In this document: in pieces, positions 1-6,245 of the stretch | Layout: the number at the start of each line of letters is the position of its first letter | Numbering within the stretch: position 1 is the stretch's first letter | From: an uncultured Clostridia bacterium | Lineage (GTDB): Bacteria; Bacillota; Clostridia; Christensenellales; Borkfalkiaceae | Length of the DNA: 14,517 nucleotides | NCBI GenBank assembly: GCA_944369635.1 | Contig: CALVXL010000010.1 | Span: 1 to 14,517 of the forward strand | Direction: 5' to 3' | Position numbers and translations under genes: made by a program | The notes under the pieces: generated by a model | What the model was told of the DNA's origin: nothing | The model's input: the letters and a program-made list of their open reading frames with translations, nothing else | Database searches by the model: none

Positions 1-698
1 AAAAACTCTTTCAGGATAAACCCGTCGTCTATGTGCTCGGCAAAAGCGATCTTGTGGAAAAAAGCGACGCGGCAAGGCTTTGCGCCGCGTTTTCGTCGCA
101 GGGAAAAGACGCGGTATGCGTTTCCGCTTTCGATAAAAGATCGGTGGGCAGGCTTTACGAGCACATCGTGGAAGCGCTTGCCGAAAAACGGGCAAGATAC
201 AAAGAAAAAGGCATCGTAAAGCCTTTGCGCGTCATGGTGGCGGGCATTCCCAACACGGGAAAGTCCACCTTGATCAACGCGTTTGCGGGGGCGAAAAAGG
301 CGGTTACGGGCGATAAGGCGGGCGTAACCAAGGGCAAACAGTGGATCAGACTCGAAGGCTTAGAGCTTCTCGATACGCCGGGCACGATGCCGCCGAGTTT
401 CGAAAACCAGACGTATGCGAAACATCTCGCGTACATCGGCTCGATAAACGACGATATACTCGATTTCGAAGAACTCACGCTGGAACTTCTCGCAGAGCTG
501 GCGAAGATCGCGCCGCAGGCGCTCAAAGAAAAATACGCCATCGAGAATTTCGATGCGCCGCCTTTGGAACTTTACGAGCAGGTTTGCCGCCGCAGGGGTT
601 TTTTGCTCCGCGGGGGCGAATTTGATTACGAGCGTTGCGCGAAAGCCGTCATCGACGATTTCCGCAAGGGAAAACTGGGCAAAATCGCCTTGGAATAA
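1..698 (+). CDS. rbgA: Ribosome biogenesis GTPase RbgA/YlqF, 5' end missing
   Basis: This is a circularly permuted GTPase that assists late assembly of the 50S ribosomal subunit. The frame is open from base 3 and runs off the left edge, so the N-terminus is outside the window; about 231 codons remain. The visible motif order is the permuted one: G4-like GKSD at bases 39-50, then G1 (GIPNTGKST, bases 243-269), G2 (GVTKG) and G3 (DTPG, bases 372-383). The C-terminal part ends with FDYERCAKAVIDDFRKGKLG, the usual helical RNA-binding tail of RbgA, followed by a stop at 696-698. A GTG at 33 lies inside the G4 region and is not a start. The G4 motif has Gly where Asn is normal (NKxD). The gene is followed after 3 bases by rnhB, the usual Firmicutes neighbour. 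The family call is secure; YlqF-like paralogues such as YqeH have other domains. Confidence 0.95.
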   Translation, partial: KLFQDKPVVYVLGKSDLVEKSDAARLCAAFSSQGKDAVCVSAFDKRSVGRLYEHIVEALAEKRARYKEKGIVKPLRVMVAGIPNTGKSTLINAFAGAKKAVTGDKAGVTKGKQWIRLEGLELLDTPGTMPPSFENQTYAKHLAYIGSINDDILDFEELTLELLAELAKIAPQALKEKYAIENFDAPPLELYEQVCRRRGFLLRGGEFDYERCAKAVIDDFRKGKLGKIALE

Positions 699-701
699 AT
701 C

Positions 702-1298
702 ATGGATAAACTTTTGTACGAAAGAAAATATATCGATATGGGGGTAAAATATGTCGCGGGGGTGGACGAGGTCGGCAGAGGGCCGCTCGCCGGTCCCGTG
801 GTGTGTTGCGCGGTCGTCATGCCGCTGGACGCGCTGATAGAAGGAGTGGACGACAGCAAAAAGGTCTCCGAACAAAAGCGGGAAAAGCTCGCCGTGGAGA
901 TCATGCGCAAAGCGGTTTCCTATTCCATTGCGGAAGTTTCCGAAAAGGAGATCGACGAGATCAACATTCTGAACGCCGTAAAAAAGTGTATGGAAAAGGC
1001 GGTGTTCGGACTGAAAGTAAAGCCCGACGTGGTGCTTGTGGACGGAATAGATCTGCATTTTCCCTTTCCCGCGGAATATATCGTGGGCGGCGACGCAAAA
1101 AGCTATTCCATCGGCGCGGCGTCCATCGTGGCAAAGGTGTATCGGGACGAACTGATGCGCCGCTATTCCGAAAAATATCCCGCATACGGGTTCGAAAAAA
1201 ACAAAGGGTACGGTACGAAAGCGCATACCGAAGCCCTTAAGGCAAACGGGCCGTGTCCCATTCACAGAAAAAGTTTCATCAAAAACTATATACGCTGA
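702..1298 (+). CDS. rnhB: Ribonuclease HII
   Basis: RNase HII cleaves the RNA strand of RNA-DNA hybrids and starts removal of single ribonucleotides misincorporated in DNA. The 198-residue protein has a complete family signature: GVDEVGRGPLAGPVV with catalytic Asp22 and Glu23, the DDSKKVSEQKRE segment, VLVDGID with Asp114, and GGDAKSYSIGAASIVAKVYRD with Asp131, followed by the C-terminal KNKGYGTKAH block. The acidic spacing (Asp114 to Asp131) is close to that of the E. coli enzyme. I chose ATG 702 over ATG 738 because the extra segment LLYERKY matches the usual N-terminal helix; the ribosome binding site is weak, so translation may depend on coupling to rbgA, which ends 3 bases upstream. Confidence 0.96.
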   Translation: MDKLLYERKYIDMGVKYVAGVDEVGRGPLAGPVVCCAVVMPLDALIEGVDDSKKVSEQKREKLAVEIMRKAVSYSIAEVSEKEIDEINILNAVKKCMEKAVFGLKVKPDVVLVDGIDLHFPFPAEYIVGGDAKSYSIGAASIVAKVYRDELMRRYSEKYPAYGFEKNKGYGTKAHTEALKANGPCPIHRKSFIKNYIR

Positions 1299-1346
1299 GT
1301 TGTTTATGGAAAGACTGTTTACATAAAACTATGCCGAGGGGGAAAG

Positions 1347-1715
1347 ATGGCAGGCGAAGAAAAACGCGGAAAAGAAAATTATAAAAAGGGAAGAGCGGGG
1401 GAAACAAAAGCGGTCAGATATCTGAAAAAGCAGGGAATGACGATTCTTGCGCGCAATTTCCGCGCGCTTCGCGGGGAGATCGACGTCGTGGCGAAAGACG
1501 GCGAAACGGTGGTGTTTGCGGAAGTCAAAACGCGCTTTTCCTCCGAATTCGGCGAGCCGTCGGAGGCGGTGGACTTTTTCAAGCAGAGAAAATACGCGCT
1601 CGCGGCGGAAGAATTTCTTGAGAAAAGCGGTATGGAGGACGCGGAATGCCGTTTCGACGTGGTGGAAGTAAAAAAAGACGGGATAAATCATATAAAAGCG
1701 GCGTTTATTACGTAA
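1347..1715 (+). CDS. yraN: YraN/UPF0102 family nuclease-like protein
   Basis: This 122-residue protein belongs to the UPF0102 (YraN) family, which has the PD-(D/E)XK nuclease fold and no firmly established substrate. The conserved features are GRAGETKAVRYLKKQG (residues 15-30), LARNFRALRGEID with Glu44 and Asp46, FAEVKTR with Glu59 and Lys61 (the putative metal-binding core), FGEPSEAV, and the C-terminal FDVVEV...INHIKAAF block. The length is typical of the family. A strong Shine-Dalgarno-like GAGGGGGA at 1336-1343 precedes the ATG. It follows rnhB after 48 bases, and the ylqF-rnhB-yraN order is common in Clostridia, where it suggests a role in DNA or RNA maintenance. The family call is secure; the function is not known. 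Confidence 0.93.
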   Translation: MAGEEKRGKENYKKGRAGETKAVRYLKKQGMTILARNFRALRGEIDVVAKDGETVVFAEVKTRFSSEFGEPSEAVDFFKQRKYALAAEEFLEKSGMEDAECRFDVVEVKKDGINHIKAAFIT

Positions 1716-1721
1716 AAACGT

Positions 1722-1750
1722 TTGCGTTTTGTAAAAAAGTATGCTAAAAT
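1722..1750 (+). promoter_or_regulatory. Putative rplS promoter with extended -10
   Basis: The sequence has TTGCGT at 1722-1727, a 17-base spacer, and TAAAAT at 1745-1750. The bases just before the -10, TGC at 1742-1744, give a TGn extended -10 element, which can compensate for a poor -35 (3 of 6 matches). Predicted transcription would start near 1757, leaving a leader of about 63 bases before rplS. Inferred from sequence alone; the position just after yraN and just before a structured leader supports it. Confidence 0.6.
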
Positions 1751-1756
1751 AAACAA

Positions 1757-1819
1757 GACTTCGGGCGGTCCTCTTGCTGCGGGCAATGAACGCTTAATTC
1801 ACATATGGAGGTTAAATCA
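1757..1819 (+). ncRNA. rplS 5' leader, candidate L19 leader RNA
   Basis: The leader before rplS can fold into two stacked helices: GGGCG (1763-1767) with CGCTT (1791-1795), using two G-U pairs, and TTGC (1774-1777) with GCAA (1783-1786) around a TGCGG loop. An internal loop (bases 1768-1773 and 1787-1790) separates them. A small hairpin of this kind directly upstream of rplS is what is expected of the Firmicutes L19 leader family (Rfam RF00556), thought to let L19 control its own synthesis. I matched position and general architecture from memory, not with a covariance model, so the family call is tentative. Confidence 0.55.
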
Positions 1820-2164
1820 ATGAAAGGAATCATCGAAGCGATCGACAAAGAAAGTTTGAAAGAAAGCGTTCCGCAGTTCAACGTGGGCGATACGGTCAAA
1901 GTTTCTGTCAAAGTTATCGAAGGATCGAGAGAGAGAATCCAGGCTTTTGAAGGCGTGGTGATCGCGAGAAAGGGCGGCGGTATCGGCGAAACGTTTACCG
2001 TAAGGAGAATTTCCTTCGGCGTAGGCGTCGAAAGAACGTTCCCCATCCATTCTCCCAAAGTTGCCGACATTCAGGTCGTGAGAAAGGGACAGGTCAAGCG
2101 CGCAAAGCTCTATTATCTGAGAGGGCTCACGGGCAAGGCTGCAAAGATCAAAGAAATCAAGTAA
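1820..2164 (+). CDS. rplS: 50S ribosomal protein L19
   Basis: L19 sits at the interface of the large and small ribosomal subunits. The 114-residue product shows the whole family pattern: FNVGDTVKVSVKVIEGSRERIQAFEGVVIARKGGGIGETFTVRRISFGVGVERTFPIHSP and the basic C-terminus with KLYYLRGLTGKAAKIKE (these are spans within the protein, given in part). An upstream in-frame ATG at 1805 lies before the Shine-Dalgarno GGAGGT (1807-1812); the ATG at 1820, seven bases downstream of it, is the real start. The gene has its own promoter, leader and terminators. In many Firmicutes rplS precedes ylqF in the rpsP-rimM-trmD-rplS cluster; here it lies downstream of ylqF-rnhB-yraN. Confidence 0.97.
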   Translation: MKGIIEAIDKESLKESVPQFNVGDTVKVSVKVIEGSRERIQAFEGVVIARKGGGIGETFTVRRISFGVGVERTFPIHSPKVADIQVVRKGQVKRAKLYYLRGLTGKAAKIKEIK

Positions 2165-2169
2165 GGAAA

Positions 2170-2204
2170 AAAAGCGGTTCCGTTTTGCGGAGCCGCTTTT
2201 ATCA
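2170..2204 (+). terminator. Intrinsic terminator of rplS
   Basis: A 13-bp stem pairs 2170-2182 with 2188-2200 around a TTTTG loop, with a single G-U pair. The stem begins in an A run and ends in TTTT, so the hairpin could also act weakly in the other direction. It begins six bases after the rplS stop codon, the expected place for a rho-independent terminator. Confidence 0.9.
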
Positions 2205-2231
2205 TGTCTTTTACATTTTGTTTTTTTAATC

Positions 2232-2273
2232 CGCTTGCCCGTGTGCCGATATGGCATACGGGCAAGCGTTTTT
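2232..2273 (+). terminator. Second intrinsic terminator, tandem
   Basis: A 16-bp stem pairs 2232-2247 with 2253-2268 around the loop GATAT, with one G-U pair, and is followed by TTTTT at 2269-2273. It lies only 31 bases after the first terminator stem. No gene end lies between the two hairpins, so both appear to serve rplS and isolate the next transcription unit. Confidence 0.88.
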
Positions 2274-2283
2274 ATCTGATTTT

Positions 2284-2344
2284 TATTTTCGCTCGGAAGA
2301 TCTTTGAAAAAATGAGGTTATTTTCGCGCCGAAATGGGAAAATA
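2284..2344. repeat. TATTTTCGC direct repeats plus inverted half-site
   Basis: The 9-mer TATTTTCGC occurs at 2284-2292 and again at 2319-2327. The core of the second copy, TATTTTC (2319-2325), is mirrored by GAAAATA at 2338-2344, giving a 7-bp perfect inverted repeat with a 12-base spacer and half-site centres 19 bases apart, close to two helical turns. The element ends 14 bases before the -35 of the downstream promoter, so it could be an operator or activator site. The region is AT-rich, so chance is possible. Confidence 0.35.
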
Positions 2345-2358
2345 GAACTTGATAAACC

Positions 2359-2387
2359 TTTACAATTTCCAAAATATAGTATATAAT
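2359..2387 (+). promoter_or_regulatory. Strong sigma-A-type promoter
   Basis: TTTACA (2359-2364) and a perfect TATAAT (2382-2387) are separated by 17 bases, close to the ideal vegetative promoter. Transcription would start near 2394, about 55 bases before the membrane protein gene. As no terminator is visible downstream in this window, this promoter may also drive comM, dprA, topA and the genes after them. Confidence 0.82.
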
Positions 2388-2449
2388 AGTTTAGAAATGT
2401 TCTGCGCTTTACGGTGCGGAAAGCAAATCAAAGCAAGGCGGAAAAAGCT

Positions 2450-4711
2450 ATGGAAAATTACACGCTGAGCGAAGCAAAGAAACTGTTTGCGTCGCTCTAC
2501 AAGGACGGCAAGAAGGAAGAAGCCGCGCTTTTGGCGCGGGAAATCATGGAAAAGTCTCCCGAAGCGGTCAGCGGCTATTATTACGCGCTGGTCGTGGAAA
2601 CCGACAATTTTAAAAAACCGGGCGACGATAAAGTCGTGGAGCCGCTTTTCGAAAAGTTCAGTCGGTTGGCGGACGCGTCTACGGCAAAAAAATATGCCGA
2701 TAAGCTGGACGCGCTTAAAAAAGCGAAAGCGGAACCGAAGGCGAAGAATACTGCGCCTGCGGATGCGGAAGAAGCCGTTGCGGGCAGGAAGTCGGGCGTT
2801 TACGGCTGGCTGCTTGCCGTTTTGTGCGTATTGTTCGCCGCGGCGAGCGTATTGTCGATGGGTTCATTCAAGGCGTTTTCCGCTCCGAGCACGTATTACC
2901 AGACCACCGTTTGGGAAAAAGATCATTTCGATTCCATCGTCTACGAGCTGACTCTTAACCGCAATGCGGAGAACGATAAGGTGCTGGTCGATTCCGTTTG
3001 GCTGAACATCGGCGGCAGAAATTACGACAGCGAGGATTCCACCGTTACGGTGTGGGTGACGACGGCCACGTCGCTTACCGCATCGTTTACGTCCAGTTAC
3101 GGCGGCGGCAGTAAAAATATTTCCAACGCGCGTTCGGACGTCGGAAGCTGGGTGAAGCTGACCAACATCACCAGCAGTTCCGATTCCCGTGTTTATTATA
3201 TGCTGTCCACAAAGAGCGAGATCAAGTATAACGAAGTCGCGTTTGTGGATCAGGCCGGCAAGCGTATCGAGGCGGAAGTAAAATATGCAGGCGCAAATCC
3301 GAAGGAAACCGGCGTGCTGGGCGATCTCATCAAGAGCGAAGATTACGCGGCAAACAAAGCCGCCGCGGCGAAAACGCTCGACGAGCAGAATAAATTCGAC
3401 ACGGCAAACATTCAGGACGGCAGGTATGTGCGCGAAACATACGCGGGAAGGTTGACGGAATATGAAGCCGATCTTCTTGAAAGTGCGCGCAACATCCTGA
3501 GCGGACAGGGAAGCTATACGGACGTTACTTCCAACGCGTTCGGCTTGCAACTGATTTCGTTAAGCGTTGCGATCTTCGGCGGAAACACGTTCGGACTTCG
3601 CTTCATGCCCATGCTCTTAACGATCGGAACGATAATTTTGGTCTATTTCCTGGCAAAACGCTTGTTCTCGTCGGATATTGCCGCGCTGATCGCCGCGTTT
3701 TTATATGCAGTGGGGGGCTATGCGCTTTCCGGCGCCACGCTCGGTTCCACGGGCGCGATCTTCATATTCTTTGCGTTGGGCGCCGTGTATTTCATGACGG
3801 GATTTTATAAAAGCGTTGCGAAACAGAACAATTATGCCTATACGCAACTCATCCTGTCGGGGGCGTTTTACGCCCTGGCGGTTTCGGTCAAAATGCAGGC
3901 GCTTTACCTACTTGTCGGGCTTGCCGTTATCTTCGGATTCGCCATGTTCAGGCAGTTTGCCGCATACAGGGCGCGCGTTGCAAAGGGGGCAAACGCCGAA
4001 GTTCGTTATGCTTACGAGCGTTCCAAAAATCTTTATTATATGTTCGCGATCCTGATGTTCGTGCTCGTTGCGGCGATATGGACGGCGCTTACGTTCCTCT
4101 TTTCCTGGAACGTGTTCTTTGCGGGTTCATCGTCGGCCGTATCGTTTATAGGCAAGGTGTTCGCTTCTCTTACGGCGGAAATCCCAACAAGCTATTCAGC
4201 GCACAATTCCACAAACATTCTCGGTTGGCTGGTCGGCTATCAGGCGGAAAAACTTTCCGCGGGTAAGTTCTTCTTCGGAAACACCGTGCTTTCCGTACTG
4301 GCGCTTTTCTCGTTTATATATTCGGCGGTATACGTAATCTATGCATATGCGTTCCGCTCTGCGGAAATCAGGACTGCGGCATTCAAGAACAACGTTCTCG
4401 TTCCGTTTGTCGTGCTGACGTTCTGCTTTATGGCAACGTGGCTTTTGTCGCTGATCGGCGGAAACGCGATCGCTTCGGGATTTGCTCTGCCTTCGGTGTT
4501 CTATTACATGTTCATCGTGCTTGCGGCAAAACTTCTCGCTTCGCAGGAAACCAAAACCCGTTATCGCGTGGGGAAAGCGGAGCTCAACCTCACGTACACG
4601 GTTTACGGCGTAGTGGTTCTGCTCGCGCTCGTTGCGGCGGTGTTTGCGTTGCCAAATGTTTTGGAATTCGATTATAACAGTCCGTTGCTGATCGCGGCGA
4701 TCAGGTGGTAA
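2450..4711 (+). CDS. GT-C/PMT-like multi-domain membrane glycosyltransferase
   Basis: This 753-residue protein has four recognisable parts. Residues 1 to about 110 are charged and helical, with a TPR-like pattern, and should be cytoplasmic. A membrane segment follows at about 116-140. Residues 140-335 are rich in Ser, Thr, Tyr and Val in a beta-sandwich-like pattern reminiscent of discoidin or carbohydrate-binding domains, presumably extracytoplasmic. From about 363 to 740 there are roughly nine more membrane segments; the stretch IFGGNTFGLRFMPML followed by VYFLAKRLF resembles GT39/ArnT-type enzymes that use polyprenyl-phosphate sugars. The loop expected to hold the catalytic Asp-Glu reads YEADLLESAR (Y338, E339), and the usual HPP-like motif reads SNAFG (361-365), so activity is uncertain. 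I chose ATG 2450, seven bases after AAGGCGGA, over an in-frame GTG at 2414. comM starts 2 bases after its last base. The exact sugar and acceptor cannot be told. Confidence 0.75.
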   Translation: MENYTLSEAKKLFASLYKDGKKEEAALLAREIMEKSPEAVSGYYYALVVETDNFKKPGDDKVVEPLFEKFSRLADASTAKKYADKLDALKKAKAEPKAKNTAPADAEEAVAGRKSGVYGWLLAVLCVLFAAASVLSMGSFKAFSAPSTYYQTTVWEKDHFDSIVYELTLNRNAENDKVLVDSVWLNIGGRNYDSEDSTVTVWVTTATSLTASFTSSYGGGSKNISNARSDVGSWVKLTNITSSSDSRVYYMLSTKSEIKYNEVAFVDQAGKRIEAEVKYAGANPKETGVLGDLIKSEDYAANKAAAAKTLDEQNKFDTANIQDGRYVRETYAGRLTEYEADLLESARNILSGQGSYTDVTSNAFGLQLISLSVAIFGGNTFGLRFMPMLLTIGTIILVYFLAKRLFSSDIAALIAAFLYAVGGYALSGATLGSTGAIFIFFALGAVYFMTGFYKSVAKQNNYAYTQLILSGAFYALAVSVKMQALYLLVGLAVIFGFAMFRQFAAYRARVAKGANAEVRYAYERSKNLYYMFAILMFVLVAAIWTALTFLFSWNVFFAGSSSAVSFIGKVFASLTAEIPTSYSAHNSTNILGWLVGYQAEKLSAGKFFFGNTVLSVLALFSFIYSAVYVIYAYAFRSAEIRTAAFKNNVLVPFVVLTFCFMATWLLSLIGGNAIASGFALPSVFYYMFIVLAAKLLASQETKTRYRVGKAELNLTYTVYGVVVLLALVAAVFALPNVLEFDYNSPLLIAAIRW

Positions 4712-4712
4712 A

Positions 4713-6233
4713 ATGCTTGCGAAGGTAAGGGGGTTCGCGCTGAACGGGCTGGAAGGCACACCCGTGGACGTGGAGGTGGACGCAGGCAACGACCTGCCGT
4801 CCTACGGCATCGTGGGACTTGCCGATACGGCGGTCAAGGAATCGAAAGAGCGGGTGCGCGCCGCCGTAAAAAACAGCGGCAAGCGCGTGCCGAATAAAAA
4901 AATAACCGTCAATTTGGCGCCTGCGGATGTAAAAAAAGAAGGTTCGGCTTTCGATTTGGCGATTGCCGTCGCCTTGCTGAAAGCCAGCGATCAGCTGATA
5001 GCCGATACCGATGAATACGTCTTTTTAGGCGAGCTTTCCCTCGACGGCGGCATTCGCCGTATCGACGGCATACTGCCCATTTTGATCTCCGCGTTGAAAG
5101 CGGGATATAAAAAATTCATCATACCGAAAGCCAACGAGCGGGAAGCGTCTTATCTGGAAAGCGCCGTCGTTTATCCTTGCGAAAACTTAAAGCAGGTCAT
5201 AGCGCATCTCGTCGGCGAAACGTTAATCCCGGCAGGGAAAAAGCGCAATTTTTCCGACATCGCGCAGACGGCGTCTTACGAAAGCGATCTTTGTTTCGTA
5301 AAGGGGCAGGCGGCGGCAAAGCGCGCGCTGGAAATCGCCGTCGGCGGCGGACACAATATTCTTTTTGTCGGACCGCCGGGTACGGGGAAGACCATGCTCG
5401 CCCGCTGTATACCGACCATCATGCCCGACATGACGTTTGACGAAGCGCTGGAATGTACTAAAATCCATTCGGTTGCCGGCGTGCTCAGCGACGAAGCGGG
5501 AATCGTGATTCTGCGTCCGTTCCGCTCTCCGCACCATACGGCGACCGTCGTCTCCATGACGGGCGGCGGCAACAAAGCGATACGGCCGGGCGAAATCAGC
5601 CTTGCGCATGACGGCGTACTGTTTTTGGACGAACTTCCCGAATACTCGCGGGCGGCTCTGGAAGCGTTGCGCCAGCCGCTGGAAGATCGCGTGATCACCG
5701 TTTCCCGTGCCAACGGAAGCGTTACCTTTCCCGCAAATTTCATGCTCTGCGCGAGCATGAATCCGTGCCCGTGCGGTAACCTCGGGGCAAAGGACAAAAT
5801 CTGTACCTGTACGCCGTCGCAAATCGCAAAATACCGCGCGCGGCTTTCCGGTCCTCTGATGGACAGGATCGATCTGCAGATTTCCGTTGACGACGTGAAG
5901 TACGGCGATCTCGTTTCCGCGCAAAGCGAGGAAACGAGCGAAACGGTGCGTGCGCGCGTCAACCGCACCCGCGAAATTCAGCGGAAACGCTTTGCCGGCG
6001 AAAGTATCCGCACCAACGCCGCGATGAGCGAAAAGCATATCAAAAAATACTGCCGCCTTTCGGCGGGGTGCGAAAGCGTTTTGAAAAGCGCGTACGAAGC
6101 GCTGGGGCTTTCCGCCCGAGCGAGAAGCCGCGTCATCAAAGTGGCGCGCACCGTTGCGGATATGGCGGACGAAACGGATATCAGGGAAGAACACATTCTC
6201 GAAGCGGTGAGTTACCGCGGCGGGGCGGAATAA
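4713..6233 (+). CDS. comM: ComM/YifB family AAA+ ATPase (Mg chelatase-like)
   Basis: The 506-residue product is a full-length YifB/ComM protein. ComM of transforming bacteria is a hexameric helicase that promotes branch migration during integration of incoming DNA; the role in Firmicutes is less studied. The N-terminal S5-like domain (about 1-170) begins with the family signature GLADTAVKESKERVRAA. The AAA+ core carries Walker A GPPGTGKT (220-227) and Walker B LFLDE (303-307). A cysteine pair doublet follows: CPC at 352-354 and CTC at 364-366, then the SGPLMDRIDLQI segment. The C-terminal Mg-chelatase helical domain covers about 395-500. The start has a good Shine-Dalgarno, AGGTGG at 4703-4708, inside the end of the preceding gene, which implies translational coupling. 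dprA follows after 12 bases, linking two recombination genes. Confidence 0.94.
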   Translation: MLAKVRGFALNGLEGTPVDVEVDAGNDLPSYGIVGLADTAVKESKERVRAAVKNSGKRVPNKKITVNLAPADVKKEGSAFDLAIAVALLKASDQLIADTDEYVFLGELSLDGGIRRIDGILPILISALKAGYKKFIIPKANEREASYLESAVVYPCENLKQVIAHLVGETLIPAGKKRNFSDIAQTASYESDLCFVKGQAAAKRALEIAVGGGHNILFVGPPGTGKTMLARCIPTIMPDMTFDEALECTKIHSVAGVLSDEAGIVILRPFRSPHHTATVVSMTGGGNKAIRPGEISLAHDGVLFLDELPEYSRAALEALRQPLEDRVITVSRANGSVTFPANFMLCASMNPCPCGNLGAKDKICTCTPSQIAKYRARLSGPLMDRIDLQISVDDVKYGDLVSAQSEETSETVRARVNRTREIQRKRFAGESIRTNAAMSEKHIKKYCRLSAGCESVLKSAYEALGLSARARSRVIKVARTVADMADETDIREEHILEAVSYRGGAE

Positions 6234-6245
6234 CGGCGGGGAAAA

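Noticed and set aside
360..1265. Minus-strand open frame opposite rbgA and rnhB
   Set aside because: Antisense shadow of two clear genes with conserved motifs on the + strand.
1300..1329. Possible promoter before yraN (TTGTTT, 18-base spacer, TAAAAC)
   Set aside because: Both boxes are poor and the spacing is off; yraN can be served by readthrough from rnhB.
1715..1730. Hairpin AAAACG-TTTG-CGTTTT at the end of yraN as a terminator
   Set aside because: Only 6 bp, mostly A-T, followed by GTAAAAAAG and not a T run; it overlaps the probable -35 of rplS.
2204..2386. Small + strand open frame after the first rplS terminator (60 codons)
   Set aside because: It runs through the second terminator hairpin and ends in the -10 box of the next promoter; no ribosome binding site and no family resemblance.
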